Assembly: GCA_049522195.1 (NCBI GenBank)
Contig: JBEKOB010000094.1
Location: forward strand, 1-14,561
From: UBA9647 sp049522195
GTDB taxonomy: Bacteria > Bacteroidota > Ignavibacteria > UBA10030
Reading direction: 5' to 3'
DNA length: 14,561 nucleotides
Below are positions 7,650 to 14,269 of this stretch, piece after piece (within the stretch, counting starts at the first letter, position 1; every line of letters begins with the position of its first letter). A model generated the notes under the pieces. That model saw only the letters and a program-made list of their open reading frames with translations, was not told the DNA's origin and did no database searches. The position numbers and the translations under genes were made by a program.

Positions 7650-8410
7650 AGCGACCGCTCACGAAACTGTATCTGTTTGAGCTTCGACGGCTATGGACCG
7701 TCGCTGCAGTGTTCATCCCGTTGGGATTAATGTTGCTTTCCTCCCTCATCTTGTTTACCTCTGCCAGGCTTTCGAAAACGTATGATGTCGCCCGATTCGC
7801 AGCTTCCGTGAACATCACCCTCGTCGTACCTCTCGCCGCCGCGTTGTTCGGTGTCGCGCTGGTCGCGGCAGATGTCAAAGATGGGTGGTTGCGGACACTG
7901 CTCATCCGACCGGTATCACGGCAGAATTATCTCCTCATCAAGCTGGCAGCGGTCTACACGTCGGTCGTCATCACAATCGTGGTTGCCGGAGTCATACCAA
8001 ACGTCATTGTCACGAATTTCTTCACCAAAGGTGAAGTGCAGTTTGATCTTGGCAGAGTCCTTGCGGTCCATGGCATTTTTCTCTTGCAGGCAATGCTCGT
8101 CGTCTCGCTCCTGGCATTGTTCTCGTGCTGGGTACCGGGAGTCTTCAACGTTGTGCTGCTGGCCTTTTGGTCAATTGTTGCGTCGACCGTCGGCAGTTAC
8201 ATCCAAGCATTTCATGCAACGGATAAGTGGCTCACCATTCTGAAAGATTTTCTCTTCCCCAGTGGGTTTTCGAAGTCCGTCGACGCCATCAATGCGGGAA
8301 TGGGAACTCCCATCGCGGAGCTCGCATGGGGATTCGGAGCACTGGGAGTCGTTCTCGCCCTGACATTCTGGAGTATCACGAAGATTCAGGTCGACAAAGG
8401 GTCTGAGTGA
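7646..8410 (+). CDS. ABC-2 type transporter permease
   Basis: A 254-residue integral membrane protein with about six hydrophobic spans, starting with a short basic cytoplasmic leader (KRPLTKLYLFELRRLW). The VAADVKDGWLRTLLIRPVSRQNYLLIKL stretch, split here by a cytoplasmic loop, is the hallmark of ABC-2 permeases (NosY/NatB-like), in which the loop after span 2 contacts the ATPase. The start is GTG 7646, which overlaps the TGA of the ATPase gene and has a good Shine-Dalgarno site. An apparent upstream extension of the frame runs inside the ATPase gene and is not supported. The substrate cannot be inferred. Confidence 0.9.
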   Translation: MKRPLTKLYLFELRRLWTVAAVFIPLGLMLLSSLILFTSARLSKTYDVARFAASVNITLVVPLAAALFGVALVAADVKDGWLRTLLIRPVSRQNYLLIKLAAVYTSVVITIVVAGVIPNVIVTNFFTKGEVQFDLGRVLAVHGIFLLQAMLVVSLLALFSCWVPGVFNVVLLAFWSIVASTVGSYIQAFHATDKWLTILKDFLFPSGFSKSVDAINAGMGTPIAELAWGFGALGVVLALTFWSITKIQVDKGSE

Positions 8411-8414
8411 GGCA

Positions 8415-9224
8415 ATGAACCAACGAGACACGACATACGCGAAATGGTCCGGCCTGGTTGCAGTAGTGTTTCTGATCGTCGGCGCAGTACTCGAGTACTG
8501 GCCGGCATCCAACTCCATCCAGTGGCTTGGTTTTGAGGAAGCGAAAAGCGTGGCTGCAAGCCAGAACAAGCCGATCTTTATCGACGTGTATGCAGATTGG
8601 TGCGGGCCATGCAAGGCAATGGATAAGGAAGTCTTCCCGAACGATTCCGTGAAGAGCGTCCTCACATCTCGATATGTTCCTGCGAAGATCAACGGCGATG
8701 ATCGGGTCGTGGGCGATACTCTGAAGAAACAGTTCGGGATACGGGCCTATCCCACGTACATTGTTCTCAGTCCCGCAGGCAGGGAACGGAAACGACATAT
8801 CGGGTTTCTGCAGAAAACAGAATTCGTGAAGTGGCTGAATGATTCTACCGGCGTGCAGATTCTTCTGTGGCCGGATCTGAAGAAGGCAACTTTCGTGGCG
8901 CAAGGGCAAAAGCGCCGCATGATGGTGCTTGTCCTTCAGTCCGGTGATGACATCGAGGCGGCCAATGCGGTTATGGACGACGAAGAAGTTGTGCACACTA
9001 TCGACAAGCACTTTGTCCCGACATTACTTGTCAGGGGTAACGTGGGGGAAGAGAAGCTCCTGCAACAGGTTGGCGCATCTCCGAAAACGGGAATGAGAGA
9101 GGTTATCGTACTTGAGAACAGCGGCAAAGAGGTTGGGCGCTTTTTCATAAACTTCCAGATGCAATACAACCACTCACTGCTCGCCTCCAGGTTGATGGAG
9201 TTCGCGGCAAAAGAGCCTCGTTGA
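8415..9224 (+). CDS. Membrane-anchored thioredoxin-family protein with second, cysteine-free thioredoxin-like domain
   Basis: A 269-residue protein. One N-terminal span (about 11-29) is an uncleaved anchor that places the rest in the periplasm. Residues about 40-145 are a thioredoxin fold of the DsbD-gamma/thioredoxin_7 kind, with the redox motif C63-G-P-C66 (FIDVYADWCGPCK) and the cis-Pro at P113 (AYPTYIVL). Residues about 160-265 repeat the pattern (RMMVLVLQSGDD...EEVVHTIDKHFVPTLLV...REVIVLENSGKEV) but have no cysteine and no cis-Pro. This second domain is likely a structural or binding copy. It starts four bases after the permease stop with a GAGTGAGG ribosome site, so it belongs to the ABC operon. 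Its likely job is disulfide reduction or isomerisation in the envelope. Confidence 0.88.
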   Translation: MNQRDTTYAKWSGLVAVVFLIVGAVLEYWPASNSIQWLGFEEAKSVAASQNKPIFIDVYADWCGPCKAMDKEVFPNDSVKSVLTSRYVPAKINGDDRVVGDTLKKQFGIRAYPTYIVLSPAGRERKRHIGFLQKTEFVKWLNDSTGVQILLWPDLKKATFVAQGQKRRMMVLVLQSGDDIEAANAVMDDEEVVHTIDKHFVPTLLVRGNVGEEKLLQQVGASPKTGMREVIVLENSGKEVGRFFINFQMQYNHSLLASRLMEFAAKEPR

Positions 9225-9256
9225 TGTCACTCGTTGTCAATCTGTGTCCGGACTTT

Positions 9257-9286
9257 TTTGCTTGTCCCCCCAAATCTCCCTATCTT
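9257..9286 (+). promoter_or_regulatory. Candidate promoter for the small membrane peptide and NagX-like gene
   Basis: TTGCTT (9258-9263) and TATCTT (9281-9286) are spaced by 17 bases. Read as a Bacteroidota promoter, TTTG (9257-9260) is followed after 20 bases by TATCTTTT, close to TAnnTTTG. Expected transcription start is near 9294, about 22 bases before ATG 9316. The region from 9225 to 9315 otherwise holds only a GTCCGGAC palindrome before a run of six T (9246-9259). Confidence 0.5.
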
Positions 9287-9315
9287 TTTCTGGCACACAC
9301 CACCGATTGATACAC

Positions 9316-9414
9316 ATGTCCTCTGACAAGAAACTTCGCATTCTTATCGTCGTCGCGCTTCTCGTGGGTTGGATCGTCGTTGTCTTTCTCCGTTCCGGCA
9401 CTTCGTGGGGTTAG
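9316..9414 (+). CDS. 32-residue single-span membrane peptide (hypothetical)
   Basis: A short open frame starting at ATG 9316 encodes MSSDKKLRILIVVALLVG and then WIVVVFLRSGTSWG before TAG. It has a charged N-terminus (SDKKLR), one clean hydrophobic span of about 16 residues and a basic residue straight after it, which is the layout of a small bitopic membrane protein. It sits just downstream of a plausible promoter and 63 bases before the NagX-like gene, which has its own strong ribosome site. It has no strong Shine-Dalgarno site itself. I do not recognise a family. It may be a small subunit or regulator of a neighbouring membrane protein, or a leader peptide. The chance that the frame is accidental is real but reduced by its composition and placement. 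Confidence 0.45.
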   Translation: MSSDKKLRILIVVALLVGWIVVVFLRSGTSWG

Positions 9415-9465
9415 AAGCGCTCTTGTAGCAAGGTCCTGATTTTTCGCCTGAAGATCGACTATTAC

Positions 9466-9471
9466 AAGGAG
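9466..9471 (+). promoter_or_regulatory. Strong ribosome binding site (AAGGAG)
   Basis: AAGGAG lies 6 bases before ATG 9478. This is the strongest Shine-Dalgarno site on the plus strand here and fixes the start of the NagX-like gene. Confidence 0.75.
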
Positions 9472-9477
9472 CTTTCA

Positions 9478-10638
9478 ATGGCACAACCAATTCCCGCCAA
9501 GACCAGCGGACGATTGCTCTCGCTTGACGTATTCCGCGGCGCGACCGTCGCCGGAATGATGATGGTGAACAACCCCGGCAGCTGGTCGAACATCTATCCT
9601 CCCTTTGAGCATGCAAAGTGGAACGGATGGACGTTCACCGACCTGATTTTCCCGTTCTTCTTGTGGATCGTTGGCGTCGCTATGACGTTCTCGATGTCAA
9701 AACGAGTAGAACAAGGAGCAGATCGCAATAAGCTGATGCTCCATGCTTTTCAGCGAGCAGTCACCATTCTTGTTATCGGTCTCTTCCTCAACGGTTTTCC
9801 GTTCGGTCTGATATTCGGACATCAGTTCAGCTTCGCGACCTGGAGGCTTCCGGGCGTTCTGCAGAGAATAGCCATCTGCTACTTTATCGCTTCTGTTATA
9901 GTTTTGTATGCGAACACGCTCTGGCAGATCCGGTGGACTGTCATTTTCCTCACCGTGTATTGGGTTCTGATTAAGACGGTACCGGTCCCTGGGTTCGGAG
10001 CAGGCATCCTTGAACCCAAAGGGAGTCTGGCGTGGTACATCGACTCAACGGTTCTGAGCGGACATACGTGGTCGGGTGCCCCGGCTCCCGGATTCGATCC
10101 CGAAGGACTTTTCAGCACGCTCCCGGCAATTGCGACAACACTGTTCGGCGTCCTCACGGGTCATTTCATCAGATCGAAACGAACACAGGAAGAAAAAACC
10201 GCCTGGATGTTCATCGGCGGCAATGCGTTGATCTTCATGGGCCTCTTGATGGACAACTGGCTGCCGATCAACAAGAACCTCTGGACGAGCTCGTACTCGG
10301 TTTTCATGGCGGGAATGGCGCTGGATATTTTCGCCTTCTGCTACTGGCTGATTGATGTGAAAGGATACAAGAAGTGGACGAAGCCGTTTGAGATTTACGG
10401 ATTGAACGCTATCAGCATGTTCTTCCTGGCCGGCTTCATCGGAAGACTGACATCACTTATCAAGTGGTCGGGTGCGGACGGAAACCCAATCTCGCTCAAG
10501 GGATGGTACTATCAGGTCTTCTTTTTGCCGATCGGCGACCCGATGTTTGCATCGTTTCTGCACTCTGTTGCCTTCATGTTGTTCCTGTACCTGATTGCGT
10601 ACATCATGTACAAAAGCAACCTCGTCATAAAAGTGTAA
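9478..10638 (+). CDS. NagX/HGSNAT-like multispan acyltransferase (COG4299, DUF5009)
   Basis: A 386-residue inner-membrane protein with about ten spans. The N-terminal RLLSLDVFRGATVAGMMMVN motif, then PPFEHAKWNGW and FTDLIFPFFLWIVGVAMTFS, matches human lysosomal heparan-alpha-glucosaminide N-acetyltransferase and bacterial NagX. H45 in the HAxWNG motif corresponds to the active-site His of the human enzyme. Further family motifs are LPGVLQRIAICY (about 125-136), a DPEGLFSTLPA region (208-218) and a NWLPINKNLWTSSY region (261-274). The family is thought to move an acetyl group across the membrane onto amino sugars. In bacteria it is often linked to GlcNAc or chitin use, but no such genes lie here. 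A convergent terminator follows. Confidence 0.9.
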   Translation: MAQPIPAKTSGRLLSLDVFRGATVAGMMMVNNPGSWSNIYPPFEHAKWNGWTFTDLIFPFFLWIVGVAMTFSMSKRVEQGADRNKLMLHAFQRAVTILVIGLFLNGFPFGLIFGHQFSFATWRLPGVLQRIAICYFIASVIVLYANTLWQIRWTVIFLTVYWVLIKTVPVPGFGAGILEPKGSLAWYIDSTVLSGHTWSGAPAPGFDPEGLFSTLPAIATTLFGVLTGHFIRSKRTQEEKTAWMFIGGNALIFMGLLMDNWLPINKNLWTSSYSVFMAGMALDIFAFCYWLIDVKGYKKWTKPFEIYGLNAISMFFLAGFIGRLTSLIKWSGADGNPISLKGWYYQVFFLPIGDPMFASFLHSVAFMLFLYLIAYIMYKSNLVIKV

Positions 10639-10667
10639 GCCCTGACCACGCTTTTGATGAAAATAGA

Positions 10668-10702
10668 AAAGCCCGCCCATTGTTCGCCAATGAGCGGGCT
10701 TT
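10668..10702. terminator. Bidirectional Rho-independent terminator
   Basis: AAAGCCCGC-C-CATTG, loop TTCGC, CAATG-A-GCGGGCTTT: an 11-bp GC-rich core stem with one mismatch, flanked by A on the left and T on the right. It lies between the convergent NagX-like gene (stop 10638) and YceI gene (stop 10725) and can serve both. Confidence 0.9.
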
Positions 10703-10724
10703 GCTTTTGAAACTTGTAGAAGCC

Positions 10725-11318
10725 TTAGGCTGCCGGCTTATCTAACTCGAGGTTCAACGTAATATTCACCGTATCTCCCGCAATCAATCCGCCTGCCTCG
10801 ATCGCCTTGTTCCATTTCAAGCCATAGTCAAACCGATTGACCGACACGGTGGCTTTCCAGGAATAGATTTCGGCGCCCCAAGGGGCTTTGATCGAGCCAT
10901 TGTACGTGGCATCAAACGTGACCTTCTTGGTGACATCGCGAATCGTCAGGTCGCCGGTAATCTTGTACTTGTTCTCTCCGACTTTCTCAAAGGACGTGCT
11001 CTTGAACGTAATCAGAGGGAATTTCTCCACATTGAAGAAGTCGTCGGTCTTGAGGTGTCCATCGCGCTTCTCATTGTCCGTGTTGATACTCGCCACTTTG
11101 ATCGTAGCGTCGACGGAAGCATCTGTGAAATCGCTCTTGGTCGATTTGAAACTAATGTCGAAGTCCTTGAAATTCCCCGTGACTTCAGAAATGACCATGT
11201 GTTTGATCGAGAACCCGATGCTTGAGTGCGCCTTGTCGAGATTCCATCCCGGCTTCTGAGCGAAAACGGATGAAACAGCGAGTGCAGTAATAAACAAGAG
11301 AGCCTTGAAACGATTCAT
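10725..11318 (-). CDS. Secreted YceI-family lipid/isoprenoid-binding protein
   Basis: A 197-residue protein with a signal peptide (MNRFKALLFITALAVSSVFA, cleaved near residue 20) and the full YceI pattern: W-x-LDKAHSSIGFSIKHMVISEVTGNFKDF, VASINTDNEKRDGHLKTDDFFNVEKFP, the TGDLTIRDVTKKVTFD strand and a closing DTVNITLNLEL strand. YceI proteins are periplasmic beta-barrels, and characterised ones bind polyisoprenoid quinones or similar lipids. The start ATG 11318 has GGAGG five bases upstream; a TTG further upstream (11333) is less likely. It lies 33 bases after the dioxygenase-like gene and is probably its co-transcribed neighbour. Quinone binding would suit the aromatic/quinone theme of the cluster, but this is inference. 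Confidence 0.93.
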   Translation of the reverse strand: MNRFKALLFITALAVSSVFAQKPGWNLDKAHSSIGFSIKHMVISEVTGNFKDFDISFKSTKSDFTDASVDATIKVASINTDNEKRDGHLKTDDFFNVEKFPLITFKSTSFEKVGENKYKITGDLTIRDVTKKVTFDATYNGSIKAPWGAEIYSWKATVSVNRFDYGLKWNKAIEAGGLIAGDTVNITLNLELDKPAA

Positions 11319-11323
11319 AAGAG

Positions 11324-11328
11324 CCTCC
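11324..11328 (-). promoter_or_regulatory. Ribosome binding site GGAGG deciding the YceI start
   Basis: GGAGG on the minus strand, five bases before ATG 11318. It selects that ATG over the TTG codons immediately upstream. Confidence 0.75.
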
Positions 11329-11351
11329 AACAAAATGATGTGAGTGTGTGA

Positions 11352-12251
11352 TTAGGTGATTTCAATTCGTATGTGATCGGCGTCGCGTACGACAAATCCG
11401 TTGCTGGATTCCGAGACCCAGTTGGAGGTTGATCGCAAACGAGCGGCGAGTTCCTGGCGTGATAGTTCGTCTCCCAGGCTGATTCCAAACTGTACTAAGC
11501 CGAGTGTCCCGTCTTGGGCCGGCGTAGTCCCACGGCTGTTCCAAACGTTCGCACCGATGTGGTGATGATACCCACCTGCAGACATAAACAGTGCACCAGG
11601 AAAACTTCGCTGCACGACATCGAATCCTAACGCTTTGTGATAGAACTCTTCAGCTCGATGGAGATCCGAAACCTGAAGATGGATATGGCCAATGGAAAGG
11701 CCTTCCGATGTCAATGTGTCGTCGATAGCTTCTCCGCTGAGCTCGGATAGCAAATCGTCGAGGTCCAGCTGTTCGGTCACCATCTGCAATTCCCCATTCT
11801 TATAAGGCCACTGCTCGCGGGGAAGGTCGCGATAGAGCTCTATTCCGTTTCCTTCTGCATCAGCGAGATAAAGGGCTTCACTGACTCCATGGTTGGCAAA
11901 CCCCTGGAAGGGCCATCGATGTATATAGAGCTGCTTGAACGCCAATGCAAGGTCCTTGCGGGTTGGATAGAGAAGCGCAAGGTGAAAGAGTCCGGGTGAA
12001 CGTGTCTGCCTTGGCTTTGCCGCTTTGTCTTCTGTCAGTCGAAGAATCGGTTCGCTGCTCCCGGCGGCGGAGAGTGTTACGGTTCTCCCGTCTGAGTTTG
12101 TCTCCGCGAGTCCCAATAAATCCTTGTAGAGCTGCAGAGACTTGCCAAGGTCCGAAACCCGGAAGTGGGCGTACTGGATCCTCGAAGAATTCGGCAGACG
12201 CGACGCATCGTGCAATTGTTGCTTCGCTGGTTGTTGGACTGTCTGATTCAT
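11352..12251 (-). CDS. Two-module VOC protein, CatE-like extradiol (catechol 2,3-) dioxygenase family
   Basis: A 299-residue cytoplasmic protein with two vicinal-oxygen-chelate modules. Module 1 (about 25-142) carries H29 (YAHFRVSDL), H90 (FHLALLY) and E138 (GIELYRD). Module 2 (about 186-299) carries H191 (GHIHLQVSDL), a YHHHIGANVW histidine near 230 and E297 (RIEIT). The second module thus keeps a full H-H-E metal triad like that of extradiol dioxygenases. The layout closely resembles Bacillus CatE (YfiE) and MhqO-type proteins that protect against catechols and hydroquinones. The actual reaction (ring cleavage or a thiol-adduct reaction) cannot be settled from sequence. It begins 12 bases after the muconolactone-isomerase-like gene, in the same operon. 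Confidence 0.88.
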   Translation of the reverse strand: MNQTVQQPAKQQLHDASRLPNSSRIQYAHFRVSDLGKSLQLYKDLLGLAETNSDGRTVTLSAAGSSEPILRLTEDKAAKPRQTRSPGLFHLALLYPTRKDLALAFKQLYIHRWPFQGFANHGVSEALYLADAEGNGIELYRDLPREQWPYKNGELQMVTEQLDLDDLLSELSGEAIDDTLTSEGLSIGHIHLQVSDLHRAEEFYHKALGFDVVQRSFPGALFMSAGGYHHHIGANVWNSRGTTPAQDGTLGLVQFGISLGDELSRQELAARLRSTSNWVSESSNGFVVRDADHIRIEIT

Positions 12252-12263
12252 GCAATCTGCCTA

Positions 12264-12560
12264 TCAGTTCAAAGAGACCTTGAGCTGCGACATCAAGGAC
12301 GTGTTGTGGAACATGAGTGGATAGATCGACGGTTCGAAGTACTTGAACATGGGGAAGGCCGAGAGGATTTTGATCGCGTCGCGCTGCGTGCGCGCATTCA
12401 TCGTAACCCAAAGCCTCGAGCGGTCAAGCGAGAGGCTGTATGACATCACGGTTCCTTGTTCAAGGAGCTTATCGATGTGAGCCCGCTGGAGAGGTATGAG
12501 CTCAAAGAACTCCTGATCCGGGTTCATGGGAATCTGTATGTCAATGATGAATTGGGCCAT
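12264..12560 (-). CDS. Muconolactone delta-isomerase-like small protein
   Basis: A 98-residue protein with a ferredoxin-like pattern: MAQFIIDIQIP strand, helix with LIPLQRAHIDKLLEQG, then YSLSLDRSRLWVTMNA, a helix with AIKILSAFPMF and an EPSIYPLMFH tail. The tail recalls the LFPYM...VTPLxxH ending of muconolactone isomerase (CatC), a beta-ketoadipate-pathway enzyme, and the length (CatC is about 96) fits. A YciI-like or dimeric alpha-beta-barrel protein is the alternative. It has an AGAGG ribosome site and sits directly upstream of the CatE-like gene. Neighbourhood supports an aromatic-ring or quinone detoxification role, but true isomerase activity is not shown because the rest of a catechol pathway is absent. 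Confidence 0.62.
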   Translation of the reverse strand: MAQFIIDIQIPMNPDQEFFELIPLQRAHIDKLLEQGTVMSYSLSLDRSRLWVTMNARTQRDAIKILSAFPMFKYFEPSIYPLMFHNTSLMSQLKVSLN

Positions 12561-12605
12561 AGATAGTACCTCTCGTGGTTTGGTAAGAGCTCGTCAATGA
12601 AATAT

Positions 12606-12627
12606 GTTCAGAGAATGTTGAGAGAAT
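12606..12627 (-). repeat. Two tandem 11-bp direct repeats, possible operator
   Basis: On the plus strand GTTCAGAGAAT (12606-12616) is followed immediately by GTTGAGAGAAT (12617-12627), with 10 of 11 bases identical. The period is one helical turn. The repeats lie between the hairpin after DoxX and the start of the muconolactone-isomerase-like gene, where a regulator or promoter site would be expected. Confidence 0.4.
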
Positions 12628-12664
12628 AAATCGCCCCCGAATGATTCCGGTTCGTGGGCGGTTT
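12628..12664. terminator. Hairpin terminator or attenuator downstream of DoxX gene
   Basis: AAATCGCCCCCGAA (12628-12641) and TTCGTGGGCGGTTT (12651-12664) pair with one mismatch and one G-T pair around a nine-base loop. On the minus strand it follows the DoxX stop by 18 bases and ends in ATTTATTCT, so it would end or attenuate the MarR-nitroreductase-DoxX transcript before the next gene. Confidence 0.65.
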
Positions 12665-12682
12665 GCTTTCGCTAAGAACGCT

Positions 12683-13072
12683 CTAGAAGAGGCTCGTGGT
12701 CCAGGGTTCGGGAATCGAGAGTAGCATCAATGCTGCGCCAAGGAGCGCGAGGTTCTTTGTGAAATTCACCATCTCTCCCATTTTCATTTGAGCGTCCTGG
12801 ACCTTCCAGAAAGCGTGCATCATGAACGTCACAGGGAGGAGAAAGAGAACAAGAGCAATGGCCCCGACAGTAGGATAAATCCCGAGAAGAATGCTCAGTC
12901 CTCCGACGAGAAGCAGCAAGCCGCTAAATGCAACTGCAGCTTTCGGTGACGGAACCCCCTTCGATTGGGCATAGCCCGACATCATGTTGAGCATCTTGAA
13001 ATGATTGAATCCACCGAATACAAAATAGCCACCGAGCAACAGGCGACCGATGAGAAATATGGCGGTTTGCAT
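12683..13072 (-). CDS. DoxX-family membrane protein (CatD-like)
   Basis: A 129-residue protein with four hydrophobic spans (about 4-22, 46-64, 68-86 and 107-121). It has DoxX features: GRLLLGGYFVFGGFNHF at the start, a GVPSP turn, LLLLVGGLSILLG and a short C-terminus. DoxX proteins are small membrane proteins tied to respiratory quinone or thiosulfate oxidation, or to redox stress. CatD (YfiD) of Bacillus, made with the dioxygenase CatE under YodB/CatR control, is a member. It begins 15 bases after the nitroreductase gene with an AGAGGAGC ribosome site, so it is co-transcribed. Confidence 0.9.
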   Translation of the reverse strand: MQTAIFLIGRLLLGGYFVFGGFNHFKMLNMMSGYAQSKGVPSPKAAVAFSGLLLLVGGLSILLGIYPTVGAIALVLFLLPVTFMMHAFWKVQDAQMKMGEMVNFTKNLALLGAALMLLSIPEPWTTSLF

Positions 13073-13087
13073 AACGCTCCTCTTGAT

Positions 13088-13768
13088 TTAGTTTGATGAT
13101 GATTGAGTGTTGAGTGAAAAATCTTGTGTCGCAACGTGGCGTGATGGTTGTCCCCACGCGTCGGTAAAGACAAACGCTTCCAACGGTTTGCGCATTCTGG
13201 GTGCTTCTTCCCGGCCGCGAAGGTCTTTGGGCAGTATCTCCGGTCGTTCTGCGTACCCAACAGCGAGCACGATTGCAGCGTCGTATCCTACGGGGATTGA
13301 GAGACCGGTGCGCAACTTGTCGGCATCGAATCCTCCCATCTGGTGAACTGAAAGTCCCGTAGAGGATGCCTGGGCTGTCATGTTTGCGACGGACTGGCCG
13401 AGGTCGTACCATGCATGCCGATATGGTGTTCCGGATTTCAGATATGTTGATTGGGCTATGCCGACAACAAGCAAAGGAGCGTGGAGCGCCCAACGGCGGT
13501 TTCCTTCCATCGGCGATTCAGCTATGGCGTTATAAACGCGGGTATCGTTTTTCGTAGCTGCAATGAAAATCCATGGCTGTTCGTTCGCCGAAGAAGGGGA
13601 CCAGCGCGCGGCTTCGAAAAGACTGACAATCTTTGACGGCTCGATTGTCCGCTCTGCGAACGCTCGGGGACTCCGGCGCTGGCTGAGCAGCTCATGCAGT
13701 GGAGCGCGTGTATCGAGTCGCTCGGGTGTGAAAATGGAATTTCGTTCAAATTCTGATTGAGTCGTCAT
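13088..13768 (-). CDS. Nitroreductase-family FMN oxidoreductase
   Basis: A 226-residue cytoplasmic flavoprotein. The N-terminal RRSPRAFAER motif (31-40) and ARWSPSSANEQPW (54-66) are the FMN phosphate and isoalloxazine contacts of the family. A GLSVHQMGGFDADKLR segment (about 137-152) and a VLAVGYAERPE strand (about 167-177) follow. Members use NAD(P)H to reduce nitroaromatics, quinones or enones by two electrons; Bacillus MhqN is an example in a quinone-stress operon. Its ATG overlaps the TGA stop of the MarR gene (ATGA), a strong sign of an operon and of direct control by that regulator. The natural substrate is not known. Confidence 0.93.
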   Translation of the reverse strand: MTTQSEFERNSIFTPERLDTRAPLHELLSQRRSPRAFAERTIEPSKIVSLFEAARWSPSSANEQPWIFIAATKNDTRVYNAIAESPMEGNRRWALHAPLLVVGIAQSTYLKSGTPYRHAWYDLGQSVANMTAQASSTGLSVHQMGGFDADKLRTGLSIPVGYDAAIVLAVGYAERPEILPKDLRGREEAPRMRKPLEAFVFTDAWGQPSRHVATQDFSLNTQSSSN

Positions 13769-14223
13769 TGCTTTTCCCTGAGTGCTAATCCAAGTTTCTT
13801 GAGCAGTTGTGAAAGTTGCATTTGTTCTTCTTCCGTGAGCACAGAGGCCAACTCTGTTACATGGTTTGCGTGCTGTGCGAATATTTGCTTGAAGAGACGC
13901 TCGCCTTTTTCGGTTAACTGCACCTTGATGACACGGCGGTCTTCCGTGCTTCGTATCCTCTCGACAAGATCTTCCTTCTCAAGGTTGTCCAGAATGACAG
14001 TCGTGCAGCCGCCAGTGACGAGCATTCTTTTCCCGACATCTCCGATGGTCATAGGTCCGAGATGACCAAGTATCTCGAAGACACCAAATTGAGGCTGAGT
14101 CAGTCCATACCGCTCAATGTCTTTTCCCGTGAGGCGGCCAAACGTCGAGGATGCGCGAGCCAGCTTTACCCACATGCTGAGCGCCAGATCTGCCTTCTTT
14201 CCATATTGTTCTGTAGTTCTCAT
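13765..14223 (-). CDS. MarR-family transcriptional regulator
   Basis: A 152-residue winged-helix repressor. The helix-turn-helix region runs GPMTIGDVGKRM then TGGCTTVILDNLEKEDLVER (recognition helix about 70-90), and the wing is RSTEDRRVIKVQLTEKG (91-107). The flanking helices would form the dimer interface. The protein has one cysteine, C73, at the start of the recognition helix. MarR proteins usually repress a divergent or downstream operon and release DNA on binding phenolic ligands or on thiol modification. The gene heads the nitroreductase-DoxX operon and has an inverted-repeat region upstream, so autoregulation is likely. Start ATG 14223 has an AGGAAGG ribosome site just upstream. Confidence 0.94.
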   Translation of the reverse strand: MRTTEQYGKKADLALSMWVKLARASSTFGRLTGKDIERYGLTQPQFGVFEILGHLGPMTIGDVGKRMLVTGGCTTVILDNLEKEDLVERIRSTEDRRVIKVQLTEKGERLFKQIFAQHANHVTELASVLTEEEQMQLSQLLKKLGLALREKQ

Positions 14224-14269
14224 CGTCCCTTCCTGCCAGATTCCTTTCGGAAAAAGCCTCTTGTGATGA

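Noticed and set aside
8376..9011. Open frame of 211 codons antisense to the thioredoxin gene
   Set aside because: The sense strand encodes CGPC thioredoxin in a coupled operon; the antisense product has no motif or start signal.
9246..9259. GTCCGGAC followed by six T as a terminator after the thioredoxin gene
   Set aside because: A perfect 8-bp palindrome has no loop, so the longest hairpin possible is too short to be convincing.
11878..12411. Minus-strand frame of 177 codons spanning parts of the VOC and isomerase-like genes
   Set aside because: It overlaps two recognisable proteins in another frame of the same strand and reads like a shadow frame, rich in Arg and Ser without domains.
12924..13493. 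Minus-strand frame of 189 codons overlapping nitroreductase and DoxX
   Set aside because: A shadow frame of two well-supported genes.
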